Shown here: in pieces, positions 11,000 through 21,286 of the stretch
Numbering within the stretch: position 1 is the first letter of the stretch
Layout of the letters: the number at the start of each line of letters is the position of its first letter
NCBI RefSeq assembly: GCF_900142755.1
Contig: NZ_FRCA01000007.1
Location: 62,001-126,000, forward strand
Source: Halomonas cupida
GTDB taxonomy: Bacteria > Pseudomonadota > Gammaproteobacteria > Pseudomonadales > Halomonadaceae
Length of the DNA stretch: 64,000 bases
Direction: 5' to 3'
Translations under genes and position numbers: made by a program
Notes under the pieces: model-generated
Database searches by the model: none
What the model was told of the DNA's origin: nothing
The model's input: the letters and a program-made list of their open reading frames with translations, nothing else

Positions 11000-11934
11000 C
11001 AGCGCTCCTCCTCGCTCACAGGGGTCGACAAGAGAGCCCCCAACTGCACTGCCGCCTCAATGGCCAACGGATCCAGTTCGGGCTCCCAGCGACCCTCGAC
11101 CACATTCAATGCTGGCTCCGGTGGGAACAACAGCAGGAAGTGCCGCGAACGCTGCAGGCGTGCTACCGGCTCGGCCTTGACGGCGGCGAAGGGCTCGCCG
11201 GGATCATGACCCACCTCGGTGACCCGAGCGACTGGATAACCGACCGGGAAGCGCCCGGCCAGGCCGGAGCTGACCAGCAGATCGCCGACACGGATGTCAG
11301 CGGTATCGGGCACATGCAAGACCTTCAAGGCGTCGTAGCTACCGGTTCCCTGAATGATGAAACGCAGCCCATTGCGGTTGACCTGAACCGGCAGCGCATG
11401 ACTGGCATCGGTGACCAGCAGCACGCGACTCGAATAGGCCGACAGCTCACTGACCTGCCCCGCCAGCCCGGAAGAATCCATCACCGGCTGCCCGGCATAA
11501 ACACCATCGCGACGGCCACGATCGATGACCATCTGATGGGTAAAGGGGTCGGGGTCCAGTGACAGCAGCTCAGCCGTCAGGTAAGGCACATCCCGCTCCT
11601 GAGCGGCGTCGAGCAGCTCACGGAGTCGAACATTCTCGGCAGTGAGGCTGGCCATACGCTGAACACGATGTGACAGCGTGAGCAACTGCTCACGCAAGCG
11701 GGCATTCTCTTCAACGAGAGCGCGCTGATCAGACAGCGCAAGCGCTCCCCAGTTGAGGATGTCGCTGGGCAGACTCACCACCCTCTGGATCGGTGCCACC
11801 AGCGTCGACAGCTGGGCGCGCACCAACTCCATGCGAGTGAAGTGGGTATCAACGAACATCAGTGCGCCGGCCACGACCGCACACAGAAACATGCGGTAGC
11901 CGGGCACTGAGCCGTGCGAGAACAGCGGTTTGAT
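10999..11934 (-). CDS. mreC: MreC, rod-shape-determining protein; start codon uncertain
   Basis: One N-terminal membrane segment (MFLCAVVAGALMFV), a coiled coil (LVEENARLREQLLTLSHRVQ) and a periplasmic beta domain (GLAGQVSELSAYSSRVLLVTD), as expected for MreC. The first standard start is GTG at 11907, but the nine codons before it read (I)KPLFSHGSV, which matches the conserved MKPLF-type N-terminus, and a strong AGGGAG sits 7 bases before the ATC at 11934, not before the GTG. I therefore place the start at ATC 11934 (311 residues), with GTG 11907 (302 residues) as the alternative. It follows mreB by about 30 bases. Confidence 0.9.
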   Translation of the reverse strand: MKPLFSHGSVPGYRMFLCAVVAGALMFVDTHFTRMELVRAQLSTLVAPIQRVVSLPSDILNWGALALSDQRALVEENARLREQLLTLSHRVQRMASLTAENVRLRELLDAAQERDVPYLTAELLSLDPDPFTHQMVIDRGRRDGVYAGQPVMDSSGLAGQVSELSAYSSRVLLVTDASHALPVQVNRNGLRFIIQGTGSYDALKVLHVPDTADIRVGDLLVSSGLAGRFPVGYPVARVTEVGHDPGEPFAAVKAEPVARLQRSRHFLLLFPPEPALNVVEGRWEPELDPLAIEAAVQLGALLSTPVSEEER

Positions 11935-11965
11935 AGGCCGTCTCCCTCGAGATCCAGGGCCAGGG

Positions 11966-13465
<1,500 letters not shown>

Positions 13466-13587
13466 CGCTGTTGCCGACCTGGAACAGCCATTGAACAGAT
13501 CCGTTGTGGACGGGAAGAGTTGCAGGAATTGCGCTCAAGCCATTGATCCAGATCACCCCTGAGCCACGCCTTTTCGGAGCCAGGCCC

Positions 13588-15048
13588 ATGCATGACAAGA
13601 CCATTACCGAGATTGCCGGCGCACTTGCCGCCGGCACGATCTCCAGTCGCGAGCTGACCCAGGATCTGCTCGGACGCATTGACCGCATGGACGGTCAACT
13701 CAACAGCTTCATCACCGTCACCGCCGAGCAGGCGCTGAGTGCCGCCGATCACGCCGACCAACAGCGTGCCAACGGCCAGGCCGGCCCTCTCACTGGTGTC
13801 CCGCTGGCGATCAAGGACATCTTCTGCACCCAGGGTGTCAAGACCAGCTGTGGCTCGAAGATGCTCGACAACTTCATCGCCCCCTATGACGCCACCGTAG
13901 TCAGCAAGCTGCGAGCCGCCGGCACTGTCAGCCTCGGCAAGACCAATATGGACGAGTTCGCCATGGGCTCATCCAACGAGAACAGCTTCTATGGTCCAGT
14001 GAAGAACCCCTGGGACCTGACAGCGGTTCCCGGTGGCTCCTCCGGTGGCAGTGCCGCTGCCGTGGCAGCAGGTCTGGTACCCGCCGCGCTGGGCACCGAT
14101 ACCGGCGGTTCGATCCGCCAGCCGGCCGCCTTCTGCGGTATCACCGGCCTCAAGCCGACCTATGGTCGCGTATCCCGCTACGGCATGGTCGCCTATGCCT
14201 CGAGCCTCGATCAGGGCGGCCCCATGGCACGCTCCGCGGCTGACTGTGGCCTGCTGCTCAACGCCATTGCCGGTCACGATGCCCGTGACTCGACCAGCGT
14301 CGCCCGCGTCGTACCCGACTATACCGAAGAACTTGACGCCCCCCTGGCCGGCCTCAAGATCGGCCTGCCGCGGGAATATTTCGGTGATGGCCTCGACCCC
14401 AGCGTCGAAAGCGCCATCCGCGATGCCATCAAGGTCTTCGAATCCCTCGGCGCCAGCGTGCGTGAAGTGAGCCTGCCGCATACCTCCTATGCGATTCCGG
14501 CCTACTACGTCATCGCCCCGGCAGAAGCCTCCTCCAACCTGTCGCGCTACGACGGTGTGCGCTTCGGTCATCGCTGCGACAACCCCAGCGACCTGATCGA
14601 CCTCTACAAGCGGTCACGCGCCGAAGGCTTCGGCGATGAGGTCAAGCGCCGTATCCTGATCGGCACCCATACCCTCTCCGAAGGTTTCTTTGACGCCTAT
14701 TACAAGAAGGCTCAGCAGGTGCGCCGCCTGATCCGCCAGGACTTCCTCGACGCCTTCGAGGAAGTCGACGTTCTGATGGGTCCCGCCGCACCGACGCCGG
14801 CCTTCGATCTGGGCGCAACCAAGGACCCGGTGTCGATGTACCTGCAGGACATCTACACCATCGCCATCAACCTCGCAGGCATTCCCGGCATCAGCGTGCC
14901 GGCCGGTTTCTCCGGCAAGCGTCCGGTGGGCCTGCAGATCCTCGGCACGCACTTCGCCGAGGCTCGTCTGCTCAACGTCGCTCACCAGTTCCAGCAGGCC
15001 ACTGACTGGCACCTGCGCCGTCCCGAGATTGCCGAGGAGAACGCCTGA
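13588..15048 (+). CDS. gatA: GatA, amidase subunit of Glu-tRNA(Gln) amidotransferase
   Basis: 486 residues. Amidase-signature enzyme that releases ammonia from glutamine for GatB. The Ser-cisSer-Lys triad is visible: lysine in [12 protein letters not shown] (about residue 76), and both serines in [20 protein letters not shown] and the following TGGSIRQPA block. The start is set at 13588 ([13 protein letters not shown]); the upstream extension to 13504 has no homology. It is separated by about 120 bases from gatC and overlaps gatB by one base (TGATG). Confidence 0.97.
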   Translation: MHDKTITEIAGALAAGTISSRELTQDLLGRIDRMDGQLNSFITVTAEQALSAADHADQQRANGQAGPLTGVPLAIKDIFCTQGVKTSCGSKMLDNFIAPYDATVVSKLRAAGTVSLGKTNMDEFAMGSSNENSFYGPVKNPWDLTAVPGGSSGGSAAAVAAGLVPAALGTDTGGSIRQPAAFCGITGLKPTYGRVSRYGMVAYASSLDQGGPMARSAADCGLLLNAIAGHDARDSTSVARVVPDYTEELDAPLAGLKIGLPREYFGDGLDPSVESAIRDAIKVFESLGASVREVSLPHTSYAIPAYYVIAPAEASSNLSRYDGVRFGHRCDNPSDLIDLYKRSRAEGFGDEVKRRILIGTHTLSEGFFDAYYKKAQQVRRLIRQDFLDAFEEVDVLMGPAAPTPAFDLGATKDPVSMYLQDIYTIAINLAGIPGISVPAGFSGKRPVGLQILGTHFAEARLLNVAHQFQQATDWHLRRPEIAEENA

Positions 15049-16514
15049 TGCAATGGGAAACCGTGATCGGGCTGGAGGTCCACGTCCAGCTCGCGACCCA
15101 GTCCAAGATCTTTTCCGGGTCCTCCACCGCCTTCGGTGCCGAGCCCAACACCCAGGCCAACGCCGTTGACCTGGGTCTGCCGGGCGTACTGCCGGTGCTC
15201 AACGAGCAGGCGGTGGCCATGGCACTTCAATTCGGCCTCGGTATCAATGCCGAAATTCCCGAAGTGTCGGTGTTCGACCGCAAGAACTACTTCTACCCGG
15301 ATCTGCCCAAGGGCTACCAGACCAGCCAGATGTACGAGCCGATTGTCGGTCGTGGCGAGGTCGAGATCCTGCTCGACGATGGCAGCGCCAGGGTCATCCG
15401 CGTGCATCATGCGCACCTCGAGGAAGACGCCGGCAAGTCGCTGCATGAAGACTTCCACGGCATGACCGGTATTGACCTCAACCGGGCCGGAACGCCGCTG
15501 CTGGAGATCGTTTCCGAGCCGGACATGCGCTCAGCGAAAGAGGCCGTCGCCTACCTGCGCGCCATCCACTCCATCGTCACTTATCTCGGCATTTCCGACG
15601 GCAACATGGCCGAAGGCTCGATGCGTTGCGACGTCAACGTTTCGGTGCGCCCCAAGGGCCAGGAAGAGTTCGGTACCCGTGCCGAGATCAAGAACGTCAA
15701 CTCATTCCGCTTCGTCGAGCGCGCCATCGCCTACGAAGTGGAGCGTCAGGTCGAGCTGATCGAGGACGGCGGCAAGGTAGTGCAGGAAACTCGCCTGTAC
15801 GACCCGGAAGCCGACGAGACCCGCAGCATGCGCACCAAGGAGGAAGCCAACGATTACCGTTACTTCCCCTGCCCTGACCTGCTGCCGGTGATGGTCGATA
15901 GCGCTTATATCGACCACCTGCGCGAATCACTCCCGGAACTGCCCGCCGAGAAGCGCGCCCGCTTCCAGGACGAACTGGGCCTGTCGGCCTACGACGCCGG
16001 AGTGCTGTCGAGCAGCCGAGCCATGGCCGAGTACTTCGAGCGCACCAAGGATGTCTGCGGCGATGCCAAGCAAGCGGCCAACTGGGTGCAGGGCGAGCTG
16101 TCCGGCGCACTCAACCGTGATGCGCTGGATATCTCGGACAGCCCAATCAACGCCGACCAGCTCGGTGAACTGATCAAGCGTGTTATCGACAACACCATCA
16201 ACGGCAAGGCCGCCAAGCAGGTCTTTCAGGCACTGTGGAACGGCGAAGGCGGGGGTGAAAACAATAGTGCAGATGCCATCATCGAAGCCCGGGGGCTGAA
16301 GCAGGTGACCGATACCGGCGCCATCGACGCCATGGTGGAACAGGTGATCGCCGACAGCCCGGCTCAGGTGGCGCAGTATCGCGATGCCGAGCCAGACAAA
16401 CGCGGCAAGATGATCGGTTACTTCGTCGGCCAGGTGATGAAGGCCTCGCGGGGCACCGCCAACCCGCAACAGGTCAACACCCTGCTGAAGGAAAAGCTCG
16501 ACGCCTTGTGCTGA
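15048..16514 (+). CDS. gatB: GatB, tRNA-binding kinase subunit of the amidotransferase
   Basis: 488 residues. GatB phosphorylates the misacylated tRNA-bound Glu or Asp and transfers ammonia to it. N-terminal [13 protein letters not shown] and the [18 protein letters not shown] block (about residues 140-157) are strong signatures; the C-terminal YqeY-like tail ([32 protein letters not shown]) binds tRNA. The stop of gatA overlaps its start, so the two are made in equal amounts. Confidence 0.98.
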   Translation: MQWETVIGLEVHVQLATQSKIFSGSSTAFGAEPNTQANAVDLGLPGVLPVLNEQAVAMALQFGLGINAEIPEVSVFDRKNYFYPDLPKGYQTSQMYEPIVGRGEVEILLDDGSARVIRVHHAHLEEDAGKSLHEDFHGMTGIDLNRAGTPLLEIVSEPDMRSAKEAVAYLRAIHSIVTYLGISDGNMAEGSMRCDVNVSVRPKGQEEFGTRAEIKNVNSFRFVERAIAYEVERQVELIEDGGKVVQETRLYDPEADETRSMRTKEEANDYRYFPCPDLLPVMVDSAYIDHLRESLPELPAEKRARFQDELGLSAYDAGVLSSSRAMAEYFERTKDVCGDAKQAANWVQGELSGALNRDALDISDSPINADQLGELIKRVIDNTINGKAAKQVFQALWNGEGGGENNSADAIIEARGLKQVTDTGAIDAMVEQVIADSPAQVAQYRDAEPDKRGKMIGYFVGQVMKASRGTANPQQVNTLLKEKLDALC

Positions 16515-16635
16515 GCCCGCCAGACACCGCGGAATGCCACCCCGGTTGTCAAAGCCTGCAATTGTGGCATGATCCAGACAGGGCCAGCGACACGCTGGTC
16601 CTGTCGTATCCGAGTCTCCGATCAAGGAACCCAGG

Positions 16636-17187
16636 ATGTCAGATGACGTCGGCGCCCGTCTCCGGGCTTTGAGAACCCTGCGTGGTATCTCCCAACGAGA
16701 GTTGGCAAAGCGCTGTGGTGTCACCCACTCCAGCCTGTCACTGATTGAACAGGGCAAGGTCAGCCCGTCGGTCAGCTCACTGAAGAAGATCCTCGACGCC
16801 ATCCCCATGAGCGTGGGCGACTTCTTTACCATGGACCTGGAAAGCCGCAATCAGGTGTTCTACAGCGAGGATGAGCTGACGGATGTCGGCAGCGGCGATG
16901 TCATCTTCAAGCTGATTGGTGCCAATCGTGAAAGTCGTGCGCTGTCATTCATGATCGAGACCTATCCGCCTGGTGCCGATACTGGACGCGAAATGATTGC
17001 CCACCAGGGCGAGGAAGCCGGTGTCATCCTCGAGGGTGAGATCGAGATCACCATTGGTGCCGAAACCCGTCTGCTCACCGCTGGCGAGGCCTACTACTTC
17101 GATACCAATGTCCCCCATCGCTTCCGCAATCCCGGCACGGCCCAGTGCCGCCTGGTCAGTTGCGCCACCCCGGCAAGAACCTTCTAA
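16636..17187 (+). CDS. XRE-family HTH regulator with C-terminal cupin (PuuR-like)
   Basis: 183 residues. The N-terminal helix-turn-helix (residues 7-62, ISQRELAKRCGVTHSSLSLI) is followed by a cupin domain (residues about 105-175, HQGEEAGVILEGEIEITIG). This architecture is that of PuuR and other polyamine or amino-acid responsive repressors, in which the cupin senses a small ligand. The amine catabolic pair at 23.9-26.8 kb would be a sensible target, but it is 7 kb away and that link is inference only. It stands alone, with its own 120-base leader after gatB. Confidence 0.82.
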   Translation: MSDDVGARLRALRTLRGISQRELAKRCGVTHSSLSLIEQGKVSPSVSSLKKILDAIPMSVGDFFTMDLESRNQVFYSEDELTDVGSGDVIFKLIGANRESRALSFMIETYPPGADTGREMIAHQGEEAGVILEGEIEITIGAETRLLTAGEAYYFDTNVPHRFRNPGTAQCRLVSCATPARTF

Positions 17188-17579
17188 CCGAAGAACGCCT
17201 TCCCGCAGACGCCCGGGCAATACTGACTCCACCATCGCGCCGGGCGCGCACCGGCTGACACGCCCGGCACGCCGCCTGTGAGACCAGGGGGGTCTATCAG
17301 TCAAAGTCCCATAAGACCAAAGCCCCATAAGACCAAAGCCCTGTCACAGCACCCTCTTGCCACCATTTTCCCGGCCTGATTCTGCCCACCCTTCATATCG
17401 CACGGGGCAATCGAAAAGTTTACCGCCACGAGAAAGGCGCCATTTGCCCCTTTATTCCGGGATTTGAATGTGAGATCAATGTGACATAAACGAGACATCG
17501 GCCTGCCCATCACTACAAGAAAGGCTGCCGCTCCAGGTTCAACACCCGGGCGGTAGGGAAGACACACCGGGAGGTACAC
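17188..17579. other. intergenic region with a 16-bp direct repeat
   Basis: About 390 bases without a gene. CCCATAAGACCAAAGC occurs twice head to tail at 17308-17323 and 17324-17339. The rest is the leader of the fimbrial gene; no convincing promoter hexamers stand out. Confidence 0.4.
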
Positions 17580-18113
17580 ATGAAAGGTCGCATGATCCCT
17601 GCTCTGACCATCACTGGACTCTTGAGTGCCACCAATGCACTTGCTTCCAGTGGCGCCATCAACATTACCGGCAGAATCGTGGAAAGTTCGTGTCTGGTGA
17701 CCCTTGGTGGAGATTCTGGAGGCCATTCATCTGTCGCCCTACCGGTCATATCCCGGGATGCGCTGGCCCGGGCCGGAGCCACTGCCGGTGCGACGCCCAT
17801 GACCATGGCGCTGTCGGACTGTCCACCCCAGGCCAGTGTGCGCGCCTGGTTCGAGCCACTGAATGTGGACCGCAACACAGGCAACCTGACCAATCTGGCA
17901 GCCAACACGCCCGCCGCCAACGTCCAGGTTCAGATCACCGACGGCAGCAATCAGAATGCCATCGACCTCCGCAACAACAGCAACAACCGCTACACCACCA
18001 TCGACGATGACACTGCGACACTGAACTACGCGGCGCAGTACATCGCCGTCGGCGGCGCAGCTACAGCAGGCAACGTCGAGTCACACCTGGTCTACACCCT
18101 CGAATATCGGTGA
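17580..18113 (+). CDS. orphan fimbrial-type subunit (FimA/CsuA-like)
   Basis: 177 residues. A signal peptide (residues 1-23, ending NALAS) is followed by an Ig-like pilin fold: donor-strand segment GAINITGRIVESSC, a cysteine pair (in ESSCLVTL and LSDCPPQ) spaced as in FimA-type pilins, and a C-terminal beta strand SHLVYTLEYR with a penultimate-region tyrosine as recognised by chaperones. Such subunits are exported and assembled by a chaperone-usher pair, but neither a chaperone nor an usher is in this window, so this is an orphan subunit or a stand-alone surface protein. The Asn-rich middle (NNSNNRYTT) is typical. Confidence 0.72.
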   Translation: MKGRMIPALTITGLLSATNALASSGAINITGRIVESSCLVTLGGDSGGHSSVALPVISRDALARAGATAGATPMTMALSDCPPQASVRAWFEPLNVDRNTGNLTNLAANTPAANVQVQITDGSNQNAIDLRNNSNNRYTTIDDDTATLNYAAQYIAVGGAATAGNVESHLVYTLEYR

Positions 18114-18131
18114 CGGCTCAACGGGACGCAT

Positions 18132-18160
18132 AAAAAATGGGTCACGCATCGCGTGACCCA
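18132..18160 (-). terminator. intrinsic terminator, minus strand
   Basis: A perfect 9-bp stem GGGTCACGC/GCGTGACCC with a 3-base loop; read on the minus strand it is followed by ATTTTTTA. It would end transcripts coming leftward from the LysR gene through the repeats. In the plus direction there is no T-run, so it only weakly fits the fimbrial gene. Confidence 0.6.
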
Positions 18161-18225
18161 GAAGAGAGACGAGTTCTCGCCCCATCAGTGCTCTTTGAAA
18201 TGCCGCTATGGGCAGCCAAGCCGAT

Positions 18226-18393
18226 ATTAACCGGGCATGCTTTCATGTTGGGTTAATGGCGGCACAGGGACGTGCCGCCGTCGGCCATCAGGCCGACGCG
18301 AGACCGCACCACACCAGCAGATCCGTGCATCTACGCCAGTGTGGTGTGGAAGACAATCACATCGATCAGGATGAGCTATTTGATTGCCATGTT
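18226..18393 (+). repeat. 171-bp structured repeat, copy 1
   Basis: Begins ATTAACCGGGCATGC and ends GATTGCCATGTT. It is built from successive hairpins: GTCGGCC/GGCCGAC with a 4-base loop, GCGGCAC/GTGCCGC, and CACCACAC/GTGTGGTG. It is followed directly by copy 2 in the same orientation. No coding capacity. Confidence 0.85.
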
Positions 18394-18564
18394 ATTAACC
18401 CGGCATGCTTTTATGTTGGGTTAATTGCGGCACATGGACGTGCCGCCGTCGGCCATCAGGCCGACGCGAGACCGCCCCACACCAGCAGATCTGCGCATCT
18501 GCGCCAGTGTGGGGCGGACGACAATCAAATCGATCAGGATGAGCTATTTGATTGCCATGTTAAT
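18394..18564 (+). repeat. 171-bp structured repeat, copy 2
   Basis: Same element as copy 1, joined to it head to tail. It runs from ATTAACCCGGCATGC to ATTGCCATGTTAATA. The outer bases ATTAAC and GTTAAT are inverse to each other, as in MITE-like elements. CAATCAAAT and ATTTGATTG form a further 9-bp stem near the right end. Confidence 0.85.
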
Positions 18565-18591
18565 AGCTCAATAGCGGCTTATAGCTCGAGA

Positions 18592-18680
18592 GCCATCCAT
18601 ACGCTCTTGAGCTCGGAATACTCTTCCAGCGAGTGGTGCGACTTGTCACGACCATTGCCGGATTGTTTGACGCCGCCGAA
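18592..18680 (+). repeat. 89-bp duplicate of the aldehyde dehydrogenase 3' end
   Basis: Bases 18592-18680 are identical to 23948-24036, which encode the C-terminal part of the aldehyde dehydrogenase (minus strand, FGGVKQSGNGRDKSHH region). Both copies have the same orientation, so they form direct repeats around the LysR / M20 / carrier / epimerase block (about 5.3 kb). The match stops sharply at both ends. Confidence 0.9.
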
Positions 18681-18722
18681 ATGTCACGAGCCCCCGACAC
18701 TCATGCAGGGCGCAAGATCTCG

Positions 18723-19604
18723 TCACGCCGGGTGGCTGACCATACGACATAGTTCATCAATCGTCTTCGAGACGGAGTCCTTGCGCCAGGCCAGCATCAG
18801 TTGCGAAAAAATCTGCAGATCATCCGGTTCATAGGCGACTAGGTCGCTCTCCCCCCGCGCCATGATACTCGGCATGATGGCATACCCCATACCCGCGGCC
18901 ACCAGGCTACGGATAGTGATGTCATCATGACACTCCAGGATGGTATTGGGCACGATACCGGCTTGCTCGAAGCAACGATCAACTCTGTCATAGCTGCCCG
19001 GCGTAGAATCGCGGCTGAAACGAATGAAAGGCGCTTCGGCAAAGGCACGTAACGCGGTCGGCGGTGCCTTGGTCAGGGGATGACGTCGGCTAGCAACAAT
19101 AGCCATGCGATAACTGGCAATCGGCAAATAGCCCAACCGTGGATCATCTTCCTGCTCGGTAAACAGAATACCAGCGTCGAGCTCCCCGTCGATAATGGCC
19201 TGAGCCTGCGGCCCCGACAGCATCGATTCCAGGGTCAATCGGATCCCCGGATGCTCTGCGCGAAAACGACTGATCAAGTTCGAGATGCCAGGAATGCAGG
19301 AGTGAATGGTGGTGATACCGATCGACAGGGAGTCACTATAGCCATCGGAGATGGTACGGGCCTTCCTGGCCACCCATTCCAACTCATCAATCAGCCTGCG
19401 GCCGTTGTCGTAGAGAAACTGGCCTGCATGTGTCAGCGAAACGCCCTTGCGATCACGCTCGAGCAGCCGAGCTCCAACCTGTTCTTCCAACAGCCGTATC
19501 TGACGAGTCAACGCGGGCTGAGCGACGGGAATGCGCCCAGCGGCTCGCGTGATGGAACCTGCCTCTACCACGGCCAGGAAATACTTCAGCTTCTTGCTAT
19601 CCAT
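18723..19604 (-). CDS. LysR-family transcriptional regulator
   Basis: 293 residues with the standard LysR layout: winged helix-turn-helix at residues 1-60 (LKYFLAVVEAGSITRAAGRI, VAQPALTRQIRLLEEQVGA) and a periplasmic-binding-type effector domain from about residue 90 (DSLSIGITTIHSCIPGISNL). It is divergent from the M20 amidohydrolase operon and likely controls it in response to that pathway's substrate. The 480-base gap between them holds a decayed copy of the 171-bp repeat. Confidence 0.9.
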   Translation of the reverse strand: MDSKKLKYFLAVVEAGSITRAAGRIPVAQPALTRQIRLLEEQVGARLLERDRKGVSLTHAGQFLYDNGRRLIDELEWVARKARTISDGYSDSLSIGITTIHSCIPGISNLISRFRAEHPGIRLTLESMLSGPQAQAIIDGELDAGILFTEQEDDPRLGYLPIASYRMAIVASRRHPLTKAPPTALRAFAEAPFIRFSRDSTPGSYDRVDRCFEQAGIVPNTILECHDDITIRSLVAAGMGYAIMPSIMARGESDLVAYEPDDLQIFSQLMLAWRKDSVSKTIDELCRMVSHPA

Positions 19605-20087
19605 TGGGCTGCCTCACCACTCGGATCGATCAGCATATCAAAAAAGCATGACCGCATAGGAAAGAAGTATTTTTATCGCCTGTTCACCTGAACATACTAT
19701 CTATCCCCACAAGCATTCATGCTAGGTAACTCGTCGCACAGGTACGTTCCGACTGGCCGACGCAAGCCTGACAGACGCCCGCAAAATTCCCCCCTCTCTG
19801 CCAGCATGAGACGAGCGACAATCAAGAGGATCAGGGTGAGCGTCTTGATTGTCATGTTGACAAGAATCATGCCGACCAGGCTTTGGTGACGGACGCCTCA
19901 CGAATTGCCTCCTCCCGATTCATCAACGCCCTTTCACGCAGATACCTCGTTCTGGAAGCAAGTACGCCAAATCGTCGAGTAACCGACCAGGACGATAAGT
20001 AGCAACGCGGCATGGCAGCCCAATCAGCCGACACCAACTGGTGATCAACTGCGCACACGGAACACTAGAGCAAGCAAGGACAATGCG
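19605..20087. repeat. divergent promoter region with a decayed copy of the 171-bp repeat
   Basis: From about 19713 to 19862 the sequence still aligns with the structured repeat: a CATGC start, a GCCGACGC segment, ACAATCAAGAGGATCAGGGTGAGC, and a TTGATTGTCATGTT end. The hairpins have largely decayed. The rest (19863-20087) is the leader of the M20 gene; no gene is seen. Confidence 0.6.
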
Positions 20088-21278
20088 ATGCAAGAGCAAG
20101 AGGCAGAACGAATGATTGCCTTCCGGCAAGAGCTTCACCGATACCCAGAGCTATCCTGCGAGGAGCAACACACGGCACGGCGTATTGCGACCATGCTGCG
20201 TGAAATCGGAGTCGATGAGGTCCATGAAGCCATCGGCGGTCATGGCATCGTCGCTATCATCCACGGCCATCAACCAGGCGCAACGGTGGGACTGAGAGCC
20301 GACATGGATGCCCTGCCCCTTCATGAAGCCACCGGACTAGCCCATGGCTCGACCCACGCCAATGTCATGCACGCCTGTGGTCATGATGGACATACCGCCA
20401 TGTTGATGGGTGCAACACTCAACCTGGTAAAGGCGCGCCCGCCTCAAGGTCGAGTCGTTCTTGTCTTCCAGCCTGCCGAGGAGCTCGGTACCGGCGCCCC
20501 CTCCATGCTGGAGGATGGCCTGCTCGAGCGCTTTCCGATGCAGGCTATCTTCGGTCTGCACAACTGGCCAGGCGTGGAGGCGGGCTCCTTCGTCATCCAC
20601 GATGTACCACACATGGCCTCCAGCGATGATTTCGAGGCATGCTTTCACTCCGAAGGTGGACATGGCGCCATGCCGCACCTGACCACCGACCCCATCGTCG
20701 CAGCCGGGTTGTTCGTCACCGCCATACAGCAGATCGTCAGTCGCAACGTCGCCCCCGAGGATATTGCAGTGGTCAGTCTCGGGTGTCTGCAAAGTGGACA
20801 TGCCAGCAACATCATTCCCGCTTCGGCGATACTGAAGGGCACGGCTCGTTGCTTCAAGCCCGATGTCCGCCACCAGCTCGAAAGGCGAATTCGCGAGGTT
20901 GCCGAGGGCGTCGCACGGGCCAGCGGTTGCGGCGTGACGCTGGACTACGTGCCCTCGACTCCCGCAGTGGTCAACGACGCCGACTGCGCAAGGCTATGTC
21001 GGAAAGTCGTCGAAGAGTGCTGGGGCCACAACCGGCTGGTCACCCACCCCATCAGCATGGGCGCCGATGACATGGGCTTTCTGCTCGAAGCGATACCCGG
21101 CGCCTATGGCTGGATCGGCAACGGCAAGGGCGACACGGTTCCGGATCTCCACCAGCCGGATTACGACTTCAACGACGATATCCTCGCGCAAGGCAGCGAC
21201 TTTCTCTCCAACGTGGCCCTTCGCTTTCTTGACGAGCATCACCAACAACCGGCAAGCACAACAACCACTCGATACTGA
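20088..21278 (+). CDS. M20D-family amidohydrolase (hippurate hydrolase / aminoacylase type)
   Basis: 396 residues. The dinuclear metal-binding motifs of M20D are visible: RADMDALPLHEATG (about residue 71), MHACGHDGHTAMLMG (about residues 95-109), and QPAEELGTGAPSML with the catalytic Glu-Glu pair (about residue 128). A dimerisation domain lies in the middle (GGHGAMPHLTTDPIVAAGL). No signal peptide, so cytoplasmic. The family removes acyl groups from N-acyl amino acids or indole-3-acetyl conjugates. It heads an operon with a YfcC carrier (9-base gap) and an enolase-superfamily epimerase, which suggests the imported substrate is an N-acyl amino acid or dipeptide-like compound. Confidence 0.88.
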   Translation: MQEQEAERMIAFRQELHRYPELSCEEQHTARRIATMLREIGVDEVHEAIGGHGIVAIIHGHQPGATVGLRADMDALPLHEATGLAHGSTHANVMHACGHDGHTAMLMGATLNLVKARPPQGRVVLVFQPAEELGTGAPSMLEDGLLERFPMQAIFGLHNWPGVEAGSFVIHDVPHMASSDDFEACFHSEGGHGAMPHLTTDPIVAAGLFVTAIQQIVSRNVAPEDIAVVSLGCLQSGHASNIIPASAILKGTARCFKPDVRHQLERRIREVAEGVARASGCGVTLDYVPSTPAVVNDADCARLCRKVVEECWGHNRLVTHPISMGADDMGFLLEAIPGAYGWIGNGKGDTVPDLHQPDYDFNDDILAQGSDFLSNVALRFLDEHHQQPASTTTTRY

Positions 21279-21286
21279 GGTTCAGC

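Noticed and set aside
18226..18564. tandem 171-bp repeats considered as a CRISPR array
   Set aside because: The unit has no spacer-repeat alternation and no cas genes are nearby; the hairpin-rich units are adjacent whole copies.
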